A DNA stretch of 64,000 bases from Trichoderma breve (taxonomy: Eukaryota; Ascomycota; Sordariomycetes; Hypocreales; Hypocreaceae). The DNA lies in contig NC_079234.1 of NCBI RefSeq assembly GCF_028502605.1, positions 5,022,001-5,086,000 of the forward strand. Reading direction: 5' to 3'. Shown here one piece after another: positions 23,301 through 37,123 of this stretch. The notes below the pieces were generated by a model. That model did no database searches and was not told the origin of the DNA. It saw nothing but the letters and a program-made list of their open reading frames with translations. The first letter of the stretch is position 1. Every line of letters begins with the position of its first letter. The translations under genes were made by a program, and so were the position numbers.

Positions 23301-26300
23301 GGATGACTGGGGGTAGCTGAAGTCGCTAAGTCAGGTTAGTGTGCTGTTCTCACCACTACCAAAATTGCACAACATGAAAAGAAAGTTAAAACTTGGCATT
23401 GGGAGTCAACTTTGATCCTACAATTGGGGGTTAGTAAGCTGGGCGGATGGTATATTGGGGGTTACATGGTCACACAAACCGAGCCATATTGAAAAAAAGA
23501 GGCAGTCATTCTGACAGCAAGTCCTCATAAGTCCACGACTAGTGTGCATAATGGGTTCCAGCTCCAATGGTGCGAAAGTGTTGGCGTATCCAGTGCTCCA
23601 GGTCAAGGTCTTCTGGTTCGACATTGGTGATTTCCAGGCTAGGCAGGCCAAAGGAGAACAAAAGACAGCGCAATTGAAACAAAGCTAACAAGAAAATTCA
23701 GTCGCACATACAGTTCGAGTCGAAAGGCCAACAAGGTCCAGACACGTGAGTCGAGGGATCCATTTGTTCTGGAGTCGGTGAAGCAGGTCCAGCTCAGAGT
23801 AAGGCCAGTTGTCAAAGATCCGCTTCTGCAAGTTTGCGTTCGCAGTCAAATAAAACTGCATTTTCGTTCAGGTCCACGTGTAGACCGCTTATGGCCAGCT
23901 GTACAATCGTAGTCGTGCGGTGAAGGGTAATCCCGAGATCCAGAAAAGCAGGTCCGCGATTTCGCTCAATGGTCCGGTCCAGAGGTTACTTGGGCTCCGT
24001 TGGTTCTCCGCAGTATACACGTGGCTCACGCAAACATTTGGCCAATGGAAGGTGTCGAAAACCTGTCGCTTCAATTCAAATGGCGGGCCGTACTCACCGC
24101 TGGCACGAGGCCAAAAAGTATATATATCATTGATTTCTTATTTGTTTCCTTGCCCGGCTGGACAAGTCCTGTTCCAAAAGATTTGTGTTCCGTGTGAGAA
24201 GGTCCGCGTGGCTATTCCATGGCTTTTTGGCATCCGGGACGTATCCTGTGGCTGGTTTCATGGCGGCAAGACAATGCTGACAGAGAAAAGAAAAGTACAT
24301 GATTTTCGCTCAACATGTGCAACAAACAAAGCAAACCGATCAAATGCAAAAGAAACAAAAACACGCAATATCCTGAGCATAAAGAAAACAGTACCTGGGC
24401 AGCGAAGCGACCTCATTAAGGTCAACGTTGGTGTAGTTAGGCATGGTGGCCTGGTGAGGCACAAGAGCAACTGTCATTGTATCCCGGATGGAATCTGTGA
24501 ACAGGCCCTGGATGGGAGATCCGGCAGGTCAACCTGGAATAAGTTGACGGTGAAGATCGAAGTGATGTAGGAGGCAAAAAACGGTTCCTTGGAATGGCTT
24601 GCAGTTCCCGTCGGCTGACTGATGAGATGGGGGGTTGCAAGTGGATACAATTGAGTAGCGAAAAGGCGGTCTTGAGGGATTCAAGGATGTTTTGGGCAGA
24701 AACCGTTGGGCTGAAAGAAGAATCAAGAGAGAACGTTGGGCAACGAGGGGGCCCTGCGGGTTTTATCGTTGCGGTCCAGTCTGACTCCCGATCAGAAGAG
24801 AAGCAACACCCCCGCTGCCAGGATGTCTCACCACTCCGCGTGCCAATAGACGGCCGCCGTAACGGCCTCTGTGCTGGCCGCAGGAGTGCGCTGGCGCGAC
24901 ATGATGAAGCATGATAGGCTCGCTTTACAGGGGCCTGCATGGTGTGCTGGCGCTGACCGGGTCTCTTCCTTGGCTGTTGAATGGACTTAGTGGAGCAGGA
25001 GGTCTACCAGGGTCCTATCAATGACGAGCGCCGTCGTGCAATGTGATGAGTAGTGATGATGGCTGCAGGACAACACAGCAGTGCAGTAATTGTCGAGTAG
25101 GCGGGCACCAACGAAAAATTTTCTCCTTGGTATCTGAAGCTGCAGGGCGGAGCCGGTCGGTGAGGCGACGCTGCGGCTGCTTTGTTGGCCATATATTGCC
25201 TCGCCGCAGAAGAAGAAAAACTCGAGCAATGGGACGGGCTGTGAAGCAACTGCTTGTGCTTGTTGCCGTTAAATTGCCAGTCCCATGAGAACTGTACGGG
25301 CGCTTGTTCAGAGTAGAGCGGCTGAAATCATCCCTGGTCAGTAGCTAGCAGTGCTAGGCATAGTCGAGGTAGTATGGAGTCATCTCGGGCCACCCCCGAG
25401 CGAAGAAAACAACTCGGGTGTGGTGTTTTCCTCGTGAAAGACGAGAGCGCGTTCCGCTGTAGCCGGAAGCCGCACCAAGAGCAGCTAAATCAGTCCATGC
25501 GTTGTACACGCTGTCGAAGGTCGTGTCAAGCGAACCAAACGGTGGCCATCCATTTGCTCTCGACATGGTGAAGCTGTGACATGGTGGACCGCTTGAGGGC
25601 ATCTCGGGCCTCTCGTTGGCCGCTTAGAGAGTCTTGGAAGCGGGGTTATCAGCACGAGCGGCCAGAATGTCGCCAGACGAGATGCGCTGGCATGCAGGCA
25701 GGGAGCGTTGCAGACGAATAAAGAGCCGCGGTCATGGTCACGCAGAAACGTTTTTATGCACTCGTCCAGCCATTTCGTCACCGTGCGGTGCCAGGTGAGC
25801 CATTCAAATAAAAGAGAAGCTGACGAGACGGGTTGGATATGCATGGCTGAAGTTGATACAAAGTCGAGACCGCCCACGAGGCTGGATTAGCTAATCCAGC
25901 GTTATCTACCCGCTTGCTATCTGAACCATCCTCTCTCCCCCTCTCTGGAATTGAGCAGAAACAAAACACGCCGACGATATATGTTCTCAGTCTGGATTTC
26001 TGGAACTCAAAGCCATCAATGAAATTACATGCAAATCCAGCCGGACGAAAGGGTTTGTAGCTGCTTCCGGATTTCCAATGGAAAAGGATGCTATTCCTAA
26101 TAGCAACGGTGCGATTCCTGCGTCTTACTGGCCCTACGGCTCCATTTCGATGGGAGAGGCTGAGCCTTTCCCCCATAAGCGCCCTGTAACAAAGGCAGGA
26201 CGGTTCATCGCCAGATGAAACACCAGATGAAATAAAAGGCCCTATCGGATCTCTTTGTTGGCATAATACCTTCCGCCTCTGGCAGAAATGCAGCAAGTGC

Positions 26301-27594
26301 TGTGCGCATAAGCATGCTCGGTTTCATCCACGGGAATATTGGATCGCCAGCTTCACACCGGACACGGGCGAGTTGGGCATTCGATAGATGCCCAGACAAT
26401 TTCACAGTTGCTTCATAGAATCTTCTATGATGCCTAAAACTACTCCGTACAAATAGGTACTATCAGAAGGGTGCTCTGTTTTCTTTTCTTCTTTCTTGGA
26501 AGCGCTGGAATCAGCCCATTGGGCTGCTTGGCGTGATTGTGATGGGTAGATGAAGTGGCTACCCAATTTAACTACAGCCAAGCGGTTGTTTTCCCGTTCA
26601 TGCCGATCTCTCTATTCCATCAACTTCATACTCGGCATCCCTGGACTATTGCTATTCGGGTCTTGGTTGCGAACAGGTTGCTGAGCCACATCTATTACGA
26701 GTGTGCCTTTTCACCGGAATCTCACTAACAAATTCCGTTTTATACGGAGAGCTGAAATCAAATGCTGTCTCTTTGAATCCCTTGCTGCCCAGGCCGCCGA
26801 TCGTTTGAAGTTGGATCCACCCTGTCCGGCGCTCCACACCGAAAACAAGGTTTGGCGGATGTAACCGGGGCGGTTGATTGAGACCTGCTGTCAAGGTTTT
26901 ACCTGTACTAACTGGTTGATTCGTATTGTCTGGCTCCTCATTTGCATTGGCCAAGATTTCTAGAATAACATGTCTCGGATGGTGCTCGGGCTTGTGCTCC
27001 GTATGACATGTGCACGTACTCGTAGGTAGCGATTCTCGTATTCCGCAATTTGGGTAGTTCAAAGCGGCATGAAGCCATATTATCTTCGGGTGCTGCTATT
27101 AGTAGAAACTGTGCTCACGCACTGCAGTGAGCAATGCACTAGGAGAAATCTCGAGCTCTCCTCTCTTCTGCAAGGTACTGGTAGAGTAGACCAGCTATCC
27201 GCTCCGTGACCCGAAACCGAAGTAATTAATTGGTAGATTATCTACGTATACGCAGTCGTACGAATTTGAAGTCATCCCAAGCACATGGCAGAGATGCCGT
27301 CAATACGAAGCGAAGTACAACACAGTACATGCCTGGTACCTTGCAGAGCACCTGGATTGGTGTTAGTCGATTCGTTTGCTCCCGGTACCCAGCAGGTTCT
27401 AGAGGCCGTCGAGAAATTGCGATCGATTTTTGTATAACCCATGAACGGGTTCATCCATGTCCTTGACCAGACCTTGTCGCGCGTCCTCGCTTATCCCCGA
27501 TCCAGCTTCAATCCCAATTGCCCAATCGACCAGCTCCGAGCTTGCTGTACCTAGCTCTGAGCTCTCCCCTACTACCTACCTGGTAGTAGCACTA

Positions 27595-27618
27595 ACTACC
27601 TGAACTACCTGAACTACC
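27595..27618. repeat. 9-bp tandem repeat, 2.7 copies
   Basis: The unit ACTACCTGA occurs at 27595 and 27604, followed by a partial copy, within a wider ACTACC-rich stretch from about 27570. Confidence 0.85.
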
Positions 27619-29364
27619 CGTACCAGCACTACTGCCTGGCATTTCTCCTCCATCCTTCTCCCATCCCCCCTCTCCTAGGTTCTCTCATCTCATAGGATGT
27701 GCGTGCGAACGACATGCATACACCTCAGCCAACGTGAAAGCCGGGAGCTGCCTCCTCCTGCTAGCACGAGTCTGCTAGGTTCATGTTGGTATGTAGGAAT
27801 TCAGCCGGGTTGGCCGATTCTACCCCAGACTTGCAAAGTCTGTCTCAGAGAAGCTCGAGGATATCCTGCCTGCCTGCCAACCCTGCCTGCCTTGGACGCG
27901 GGCGTTCGGCTGAATCCCTCGTCACTTGCTTCTGGCCGCATGAATGTTTCCAATCGCGTGTGGCCTATGCCTTGATCTAAGTGGGCAGCGGTCCGGATCA
28001 ATGTGGTTGGGCTGGGAGCGGGTGCAGCCTAATTTTGATGCCCAAAGCTCGCATCAGCCTACCAAAGCCGCCGCTCCCTTGCCGGTTCCCCATCGCCCTT
28101 TTCCCTGCCTCCAATTTCATTTCCGGACCCCAACGGCTATGACTACTTTGAGCGTCGGCTCGCCTTTGGGCAACAATCAGCGGAGCCCAACCAAAAAGCC
28201 TGCCCTTACCCCACGATCGTGTGCTTCGCTCCTCAAGGTCCAGGTCCTGGTCCTGCAAGGCGACAAGATCCATGAATCAACTTTGCTTCTTCCTCCTCCA
28301 AAAAGCAGGTTGGCGAGCATCACCCGCGTCATGAAACAGCCTCGGGAGTTTGCCACTCTGGTACTATCATTTGCTGTAAGCCACAGATTGGTTGCAGCGT
28401 TCCTTAGCTCTCGGCTCGCACCCTTGACCTTGATACGGCACCTCGTCCCACCGACGTCTCCCGCCGTCCACAACGCGCTCCACCGGCACACAACTACTAT
28501 CTAATAGCATAGAAGAGAAGCACGCAGAAGAACACATTACAAGTACGAGTCCACGTATGAAGAGCTTCCCCTTGCCTCACAAGCGCGGGCCCGTTGACCC
28601 CGGATCTAGTCGTAGGCGCCCGATTACTTGGGACGAAACAAGAGGCCACGACGCACCGCACCGAAGCTTGGCTGTGCCTGTCGATTTGCCTCCCGCACCT
28701 CTCCTCACTCTCTTTGTTTTTTTCCGGCGGGTTCCTCGCGCTTCTCAATGCCAACCCGAGCATCGCTAGTGATCGACTGAGACCGGGGCTGCCCTGCTCT
28801 GCCCTGAAGGGACTAACGAGTGCTCAACTGCCAGTGAGCTTGACCATGCATAGTACATAAAGCGTGTCCATTCCGGGCTGACGAAGCATTTGTCTGACAG
28901 GTCTATCTTGCCTAGACGAGCAGTGTCTATTCCTCTATTGCCTGGAAGATTGGATCCTCAAAGGACGATTCGGGCCTTCGCACTGAATTTAGTGCCTGAT
29001 ACAACTTACATACCCCCAGGGACCTACAGCCCAGTTTGAAGTTGGCCTTTCTGGATTGGTCGCCTTGGCTGTTCCAACACACCGCCTATAGCTATAGCTC
29101 ACCTTGTGAGAGAGACCCAAAGGACCAGACCTTCATCTTCCTCGGAATACCGCTTTCCCCTTGGATCTCCCTTCGGGAAGCTTTGGAAACCCCCTCTTGG
29201 ATTGCTCGCAATAGGACCAATGCCCAAGGTGCTCTCTGGATTTGCATTTGCCGGACTCTACAGGCTTCAACCAGTGCTGTTTTGAACTCATTTGCGTTCC
29301 CTTTTGCCTAACTTGAATTTTTGCATTCTCTCCCCTTGCTGTCCTGTTTTTCTTAAAGCAGGCA

Positions 29365-29372
29365 TATATATA
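29365..29372 (+). promoter_or_regulatory. TATA-like element
   Basis: TATATATA lies about 63 bp upstream of the ATG at 29435 and is followed by a CT-rich stretch. Its function is inferred from position. Confidence 0.35.
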
Positions 29373-29434
29373 CTGTTCTTGTTTCAGCTTGTTGTCTGTT
29401 TATCCAACCACTCCCGGACGTATTCCGTTACATT

Positions 29435-30615
29435 ATGAGCCCTGAAAACATGGCCCAGCCAGGATTTGCTTACAACATGCCTTCCGCCTCCAACGGCCAC
29501 TGGAACCCGCCTCGCAGGTGCGAAATGATCATCACCAGCCAATTACGAGAACCCCAGTTGACTAACACGAGTGGTAGCCTCTTCTCCGAGCCATACAATG
29601 GCGGCAGGCTGGCGGGTAACCTTTATCCCATCTCTAGGTGAGACAAGATAGGCCACAACGGAACCCATTGACGAATGCCAAGCTAACAACAGTGTCTTTT
29701 TGAAGCCTGAATCTCTCGTCTAGCACCTATCCATGGGCTGACAGCCCTCCCGCACCGTCCAATGGTCATTACACGAGAATCGAACCCGCGGTGTCGACCC
29801 AGCCAGCCTATGTTCCTCGTTCCCCTCCCATGACAAACAATTGCTCCAGCTCGGTCTACTCCAACTCAGTATATGGATCCCACAAGCGCAGCAGATCATC
29901 TGCTTGGGATGGACAAGGCAGGTATTCGCCTACGGGATCTGTTGATGATATCATTGCGTCCCCTAGCCTGTCCGATTATTCATTGGACAATGGACTGGAT
30001 ATGGTCATTCCCACCAACAAGCCAAAGCAACAAAACAACAAACCTCGATCGCAGCGACGACCATCGAACCGAGACGAGTTTGATGGCCCGCATCAATTCT
30101 TGCAACGCCCACCGCCCGATGTTATTGCTATGCAGGAGAGAGAGCTCCCGCATCTGCCAACCAACCTTCACGTGCAAGAGCAGGATAACGTTCTCAACCA
30201 GGTCAATGACCGGCTATCACAATGCGCCTATGACTTTGTGGCCAAATACCAATTCCCAATTCCGTTGACTCAAGACATGAGGCCCGTAGAGAGGCCACAG
30301 GATCGCGAGTGGACCGAGTGGGTTTACCTTTTGAAGAGGCTTGCCACCAAGAGACGGATTCCCGCCAGAGTCCTTTACAATGGACAAATCAAGCAGTTTG
30401 TCACCATCCTCGAGAACTCACTCGAGATGCGGCATGCTGCCAAGCATCAGAGCCGCCCTCTGAAAGATGATCGAAACATCCTCCAGCTCATTTCTGCTGG
30501 AATTCAGGTGGCTAAAATCCTGAAGGATGCGTCGGCGATGGACTATCTCGACCGGCTATACGTTTCAACGGAGAAGCAGATTCAGGAGCGTGCCAGCGCG
30601 CGATTCCGATCCTAA
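29435..30615 (+). CDS. conserved-looking fungal protein, function unknown
   Basis: Exons 29435-29517, 29578-29637 and 29724-30615 give 344 aa. I do not recognise the family. Residues 1 to about 170 are Ser/Pro/Asn-rich and low in complexity. The C-terminal half is an ordered, helix-rich region ('NVLNQVNDRLSQCAYDFVAK', 'WTEWVYLLKRLATKRRIP', 'NILQLISAGIQVAKILKD') that looks like a protein-interaction domain. Intron 1 has a GTTGACTAAC branch site. Intron 2 has GTGAGA and CTAACAAC, and could end at the TAG before 29724 or at the AAG before 29706; both keep frame and differ by six residues. The long upstream region and disordered N-terminus fit a regulatory protein, which is only a guess. Confidence 0.8.
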
Positions 30616-32833
30616 GCCTTCTCCCCCATCTCTACCAGTCTCTTTTTGGCATTAATGATCACGTTTATCATGAGACTGCAGATTTGAAAATGATTTATGA
30701 TTTCCTTTTTTATCTTTTCATGTTCCCTCACAACGCAAAAAACGAATAACGAGAAAACGAATACTCATGTATGCCACCATTCCTACAAAGGTTGTTTTTT
30801 ATTCTCACGCCCATGACTGACCAGTTGAGTTAGTTCACAAAAAATCGAGTCATGCTACGGGCATCCAACTATGATGATGACGATATGTAGACATAAAAGT
30901 TGCGCTCTAAGGCGGCCTGCTTTAGCAATGTAAATTGACAGGCTGTATTGGGATTGGCTACGATGATTTTCTTTTTCTCTTGGTTCTTCTGTTTATACTT
31001 GTCTTTTTTTAACGTCTTTCAAGTATGGCTCGTGTCATGGTAGCCCTTGCATTTTGGAAGCTGGCAGGACACTCTTCCATTCATTGTTCAGACATCATCA
31101 GCGAACGAGTTTTGCAGCCACATTTTGCTTTGATAACAAATGAGGTACTTGAGAATTGACCAGTCGGTGTGAGAATCCGGTGCATATTACTGCATTGCCT
31201 GCATTGGTGTGCTATGATTATCAACTCTACATTCTACATATTGCATTGACGAGAGAAACAAGCAGGGAGAAGTGCAAAGGTTGCGTGGGCACTATGGGAG
31301 GGAGGGGAAGCCGGGTGAGGCATATGCGAGGCAGCTGTGTCATTGTTGGGGGTTGCGATTGGACTGTAATACTTTTGTACTGTTAGAGATACGTGCTCTA
31401 TGCATTTTTTTGGTGATAACGAGTTGAGCAGGACCAATGAATGGAAATGACTGGGGACACATGCTGTGAGATGACCTTCGAATCAAGGCCTTGATCTAGG
31501 GCGATGGGCATGGTTCGTGCTTTCTCCATGCATGATGTGTTTCGGGAGAGTAACTGTATGGAGTAAAGATCAGTATTAACTGGAGTTTGGTGCTGCTTTA
31601 TAATGTCGGGAGTTTTGTCACTTAAAATCAAGTAAAATAGTGAGCTTTGGCAGTTATGAGTATACATGTCTGTATATATGAAGTCAATACTGTTGTTGTG
31701 AGCTCTCGGGTAGAATTGGCCATTGCACAGCTATTATTTGGTCTGTGTGCGTAGCTAACCTAGAATAGTACTAAGCGGGCGCTGCTACAAACGGCTGATG
31801 AAGAATATTAGACGGGCTGCTAGTGATGTGCCCTGAGCTAGAAAGCCGAGTGAGGAGTGCACCATGTCATGGCAGTCTTGGACTGGGCAAATTCGAGAAG
31901 TCGGACCATCCAAGGCAGAATCTTTGCTTGAAGCTGGCGAGGCGAGGCGACACAACACGAGTATCAGGTGAGGCTGTGAGTATCTAAGAGGCTCGGTGTC
32001 TCGATTAGACTGTCGGTATTGAGTGGTTTTGCCTCTGTATAGCGCTGAGGAAGATATTTGTGTTAGCTGTATGTAGATGCAGGGATCACGACCTACGTTC
32101 TGCTATGCGAGCGAGTAGACATTTGTATCCTAATGTAGAGTTTCTGCTCTTTTAATAACATGTAGAAATTAGTATTTTACAACAACCACAATGAGTTCAT
32201 TAGCCATGATATAAACCAAAACTCATTACTCCAAAGCTCCTGTAGGGTACCTTACCTTGGATACAAAATACTTTGGTACGGATACACATGCTCAAGTTCC
32301 AGATTGGGACGGGCCATGCATGTGCTTCGGAGCTGCCCTGTGAATGGCTGGGCCTCTCTAGCAGCCGTTAGCCCCACCACCTGCCGCCAATGACGGCGTC
32401 GCATCCGATCGATGGCAAAGCGGTTCGGTATTCGATTCCGGTTTAGCGCCAGATGGCTCTTGAATCGCTGCGACACCATGAGATACAGCAACGGTCAGCC
32501 TGTGCTGGGTTTTGTTTTTGCGACCGAACATGAACATGTTTTTGACAGCTGATTGATTGATTTATTTTATTTAATTCCGGTACTGGGGTCTCGCCGGATC
32601 GCTGTCGCTGATGCATCTTTTGTTTTCCCGAATCTCTGATACACTCTCGCAGTTGAGCTAGATAGATGGAGTGAGTCTGGTCGACCAAATCGCAGCCCCG
32701 GGATTTACAAGCTGCGGAGTGCCGACTACACGAACGGCGATTTTGCGACGACTTGGCGCAACGCCATTAACCCGCCCTTCTCTCTCATCTGATTCGACTG
32801 CCGCGGCGAATATACAAGCATAATCGCTTCGCC
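30616..32833. other. intergenic region, no gene seen
   Basis: This holds the 3' flank of the gene at 29435-30615 and the promoter of the Zn2Cys6-type gene. The sequence is AT-rich and the short frames lack any domain. Confidence 0.6.
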
Positions 32834-35268
32834 ATGGCTTCCGTCACCTCAAAAAACGCCTCCCCGCACGCTGGATCCTCACCATACGACTTCGATTCTA
32901 ATGGCGACACCGATGAATCTTGGCAATACATTGATTACTCGAGCGGTGCATCTGTTACCGGGTCCATCGGATTTCTCCCCAGTCCTGCAAGTGGCAGCTT
33001 AAACGGCTTCGCCATCGTCGGTCATGTTTCCACGCCATCCCAGGGCGGGCTTTCGCCAGGATCCATGGTAGATATGGATCCTACAGTCTTCCTTCCGGCC
33101 AGCACCACATATCAGCAAGAGACCGAGTTTGTAACCGCGGACCTGTTCTCGAATGGCGCTGAGCGGCCGCCTAGCAGTGCAGATGCAAGCTTTTCGCAGG
33201 GCGATGCTCCGTTCATGACGCCGCAGCAGTATCTCTTTATGCCGTCTGGCACGGCAAACTTCCAGCCGCAAGAGCTCAACGGTGGGTTTACCTGTGGAGA
33301 GTGTAGAGAATTGTATTGATATTGATGGATATACACAGATCTTACCCCCTTTATGAACGACTTCCCGGTCGACTCTTTCTCGGTGATGAATCAGACAAGT
33401 CCGGCGTCACAGTCGTTGCCTCAGCAAACCGTTCTTCAGTCACTGCCTTCAGATGCCAGCATGTCACCATGGAACCAAACCAGTCCCAGTCTTTCTGCCG
33501 CCGAAAACAAGTTTGTGTTCGAGGAAATGATCTCTTCGCCGAGCCAACTGAGCACCGCCTCATCCTCGAGTCCCAGGTCGCCTGCCATCAAGTCTGAGGC
33601 GAGCAGCAAGTCCGGGAAGTCGATACGCAAAGTAATTGGCGGAAAAGTTGAGAAGAACAAGAGCGATGCTTCCAGAAGCAAGTTTGTCATTGTCACGCCA
33701 ACAACGATTAGTGCCCGTGCTGGCAAACCGAATCCGTTTGAGTGCTTCGAGGCCATGAGGACGACACAGAAAGGTCGCAAGGGGCCCCTGGCAAACGAGA
33801 CAAAGGAGAGTGCGCTACAGGTTCGGAGGGTGGGCGCATGCTTCTGCTGTCACAGCCGCAAGGTCAAGTGTGACAAAGAGAGGCCGTGCAAGCACTGCAA
33901 GAAGCTGATGCTCCAGGTTCCGCAAGTGGTGTGCTGGCAGTTTCAAGACTTCTTGCCTGTCTTGTTCCCCGAGTTTATTCGTGGGCACTTTAAGAAGGAT
34001 ATCATGGCTAGTTTCATCACGGAGAATGTTGAGGGCTTCACAGTCAATGGAGCAGAACAATTCTGTAATGTTGAGCTTTCTTCGGGCCCACGGTTCGCAA
34101 CTACGTTGACACTTCAAGCCAAGTTTTTCACGGCCAAGACGTGTGACGTCCTACAACACTGGCATTTGAGCAACGGCGAAGACCATGTTGATCTCCAATC
34201 CCAGGGGTCGGCACCCATTGGCATCGAGGCCAATAAGGGGCCACAAAAAGACGAAATGAAGAAGCTGACCAAGGGTTATATCCAAGCCCTTGTGAACGAG
34301 CCGCTGCTCGCGGATCAGTTGACCGATTCTTTCAGGTCCACCAGGCTTCCTAACAAAATTCTTTCCATCGTACAAAACTTTGCAAAGAAGTCCGATGTAA
34401 GTAAAACGAATGATTACCCAACGTACGGCGGGGAGAATAACTCACTGTGAATTAGTCTACCATGGTCAAACGGGCTCTTTCAATCTATACAATGCACTAC
34501 GTTATGACCAGGCATCTCTGCTTAACTCGCCAATCCATCCTCTCTCTCCAACCGACTGGCCTTGTGCCTCAGAACACTCCCTGGGTCACTCCCCGAGTGT
34601 TAGCCCGGCAAATCAAGTCTCTCATTGATGAGCTCATCTTGCGTGATATGCAGCATCTCTTTGAACTCTTCTCCAAGTCACTTAAGCCGAAGCTTCGACG
34701 GGAATGGGCACCGTGTCTTGCATCATTCCTCGTCCTTTGCCTCTTCATGGAGGCTGTTGAAACCGCCGCAGATAACTTCGTCGTATCGCAGAACGAAATC
34801 GACCTGAGGAACAAGTATTCTCCCAAATACAAGAGATCACTAGCTCTGGATACCTGCAAGGAACTGGAGAACATGCCTTTCAAACAATTTGCGTACCAGT
34901 TTCATCATCTTTATCAAACACATACAAAGGATGCAAATACGAGGAGCTTCAATCCCTTGTTCGATAATAGCTTCGTCGAACAGGGCGAGATTGACCCCGC
35001 AGCGGTGGAAATGGTGCAGGCTTTGAGAGAGCTTTTCCACGGAGAAGACTGTAAGTTGAATAATATCCATCGGACTAACTGCAAGACATGATATTGACTG
35101 TTGTGAATAGGGCAAGACATGCAGTTCCTTGCTGACGACGAGCTCCTATTACATAGAGAGGAGCATCCCTACCCTATGGATACATCGTTTCTTTATACCG
35201 GGCGTTTGGTAGCCAAGTTTTTGTTATCATTTACGAACGAGAGCGTCATTTTTGCAAGCAAGATATGA
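32834..35268 (+). CDS. Zn2Cys6-type fungal transcription factor
   Basis: Exons 32834-33281, 33339-34396, 34456-35050 and 35111-35268 give 752 aa. The N-terminal 300 residues are Ser/Pro/Gln-rich. A cysteine cluster follows: C317-x2-C320-x6-C327-x5-C333-x2-C336-x11-C348, with the basic 'HSRKVK' between the second and third cysteines. This is the fungal binuclear zinc cluster except that the last spacing, 11 residues, is longer than the usual 6-8. The cluster sits mid-protein, not at the N-terminus. The rest is a helical region of unknown ligand. All four exons join in frame with consensus introns of 57-60 nt. It probably acts as a nuclear DNA-binding regulator; targets are unknown. Confidence 0.87.
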
Positions 35269-37123
35269 TGGGTTATATATATATTTTTTTTCGTGCTTTT
35301 CTTTTCTGCGGCTGCCACCTCTTTGGCTAGATAGGAGGCATTTTGATGACGATATATAACGCTCAGGAGGATTTGGTGTGTGTGTATTCGGATTGTACGG
35401 AGTTATTATGGGCCTGGGATCGTTACATCTACATGTATACATGGCAGTAAATGATATAGATAGTTGCGGATCACGCAGTCACAGCGTGGCAACGAACAAT
35501 GCTGAACTGGATTACAATATGTTTGTCTGATTTTAGTCCTAATGCCACACATATCTTCAATGGCATCAGGGTGGAGCAGACTGGTTGTCTAGACCGTTGG
35601 ATTCATCTCCCACATCGAACGATAAAAAAGTAGTTGACACTCTTGCGCATTGAAAGCGGCGAGGTGTAGGCAAATCGTGGGTATACGTGTCACAAGTTTT
35701 GGCGTAGGTAAATACCTAGCCAGCCAAAGGAGAAGGGGGGAGAGGCATATCGCCAAGCCACCCCTCTCGATACTCACCATATGAGCTCAGGCAGTCATGT
35801 CTGCCTCCCAATTGCAGGATGCAGACGCCATGAGGTCATTGAGCAGCCGGAAATGGTTGCAGTGAAGCCGCTTTGGAGCTTTCCTTGTCTGCATCTCGCA
35901 TGCGCAAGTGCTGATGAAGGTTGAGAAAAAATTGTGACGGCCGCAAAAGCGGAGCAGCTCAAGAAAAAGGCTTTCTGGACCCTGCCCAATCACGTGATTC
36001 CCATCCTGAGGGCTGCCACCTATTTGCGGCCCGTCGCGTGCTCAGCGTTTTTCTTTTTCTTTTTTCCTTTCTTTGATACACTTTTCTCGCACGATTAATC
36101 AACCTACGGCGATTCATCCACTTGCTCTGGGTCATATTTGCGTGCTAGATGATACTGGACTCTTCTTCTGCCCTTTGAAAACATGACGGCGAGATGTGAA
36201 TTTTTTTCGTCTTACCGTTTTGGTGGTTCTTCCGACATATCGCCCAAGTTAAAAAAAGAAAATAACCCATGCATTGCAATCCCTGACTGACTCATGAGAT
36301 TTTTTCTGTTCTCCTCTGCTGCACTCCTCCCCTCTGCTGCATTGCAGCCCTTCTCTGGAGTCCTTTTTGAGGGGAAAGTCCCAAGGACGCCCAGGATCCC
36401 TGCGGGCTCTGCAGTTGACACATGATAAAAAACGGCTGTTTTCGTAATACTCTAACGCTGCATCGCATCCCGTCACTGCCCAAAGGTGGTGCCGTACTGT
36501 AACTGTAATTAGCCGTGCTTTTTTGACTTGGCTCTGACGACGATGGCCGAGGCAGTTAAGGCTGCATGGTCGCGTGGACACTTGTCGCTCCTGTCCTTTG
36601 GGCCGCGATGCGAACTCTAGCAGGCGCAAAGAGGGCACGAATATGCAAGCCCATGCATGAGTCCCCGCCTGCTGCAGATTGCCAATATTCACTCATTTGC
36701 TGGCGTTGTATCACGGGCTCGACGGGACATGCCACCGCTGCTGGGCCTGCGGGAGCAATCGTGGGGATATATCATTGCTCGAAGCGGTACGGGACCAAAA
36801 CCGCCTCCCTCTCGTACGCCTACGCCTACATACAGACTCGACTGCATGCCTTTTGACCTATTATATAAATCCCTAAAACCATCCGCTGTTCTTGCATATT
36901 CTTCTGCACCTCGACCGATTTGTCTTACGACCTCATCCTCTTTATTTTCTTACCGCCTTATACCCCTCCCGGCACTTTCCACCCGTCTCCAGAAGTGATA
37001 AGGCTGCTATATCGTTTCCCATTCCCTGTTCTTTGAGGCTGTCCATGTACACACCGACAGTTTGGGCACCAGCGTCAGCGTCACTCACAAACACAAACAC
37101 AACACAATATCATCGCCAAAAAA
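35269..37123. other. intergenic region
   Basis: This holds the 3' flank of the zinc-cluster gene and the presumed promoter of the small ORF at 37124. Open frames at 36249-36692 (-) and 36566-36998 (+) lack domains. Confidence 0.55.
36862..36869 (+). promoter_or_regulatory. TATA box candidate
   Basis: A perfect TATATAAA lies about 255 bp upstream of the small ORF at 37124. It is followed by a pyrimidine-rich stretch and a CA-rich leader, the order typical of fungal promoters. Confidence 0.45.

Larger units (their letters stand above)
23301..29434. other. 6-kb divergent non-coding region
   Basis: This lies between the C2H2 gene (-) and the unrecognised gene at 29435 (+). The first kilobase probably holds 5' exons or leader introns of the C2H2 gene: acceptors with CTAAC branch sites appear at 23326 and near 23424. 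The frames at 24437-24940 (-) and 27944-28504 (+) show no domain. A 9-bp tandem repeat lies at 27595-27618. Long upstream regions are usual for fungal regulatory genes. Confidence 0.55.

Noticed and set aside
24437..24940. 167-codon - strand frame upstream of the C2H2 gene
   Set aside because: Composition is Ser/Arg/Pro-rich and random-looking. More likely leader or non-coding DNA.
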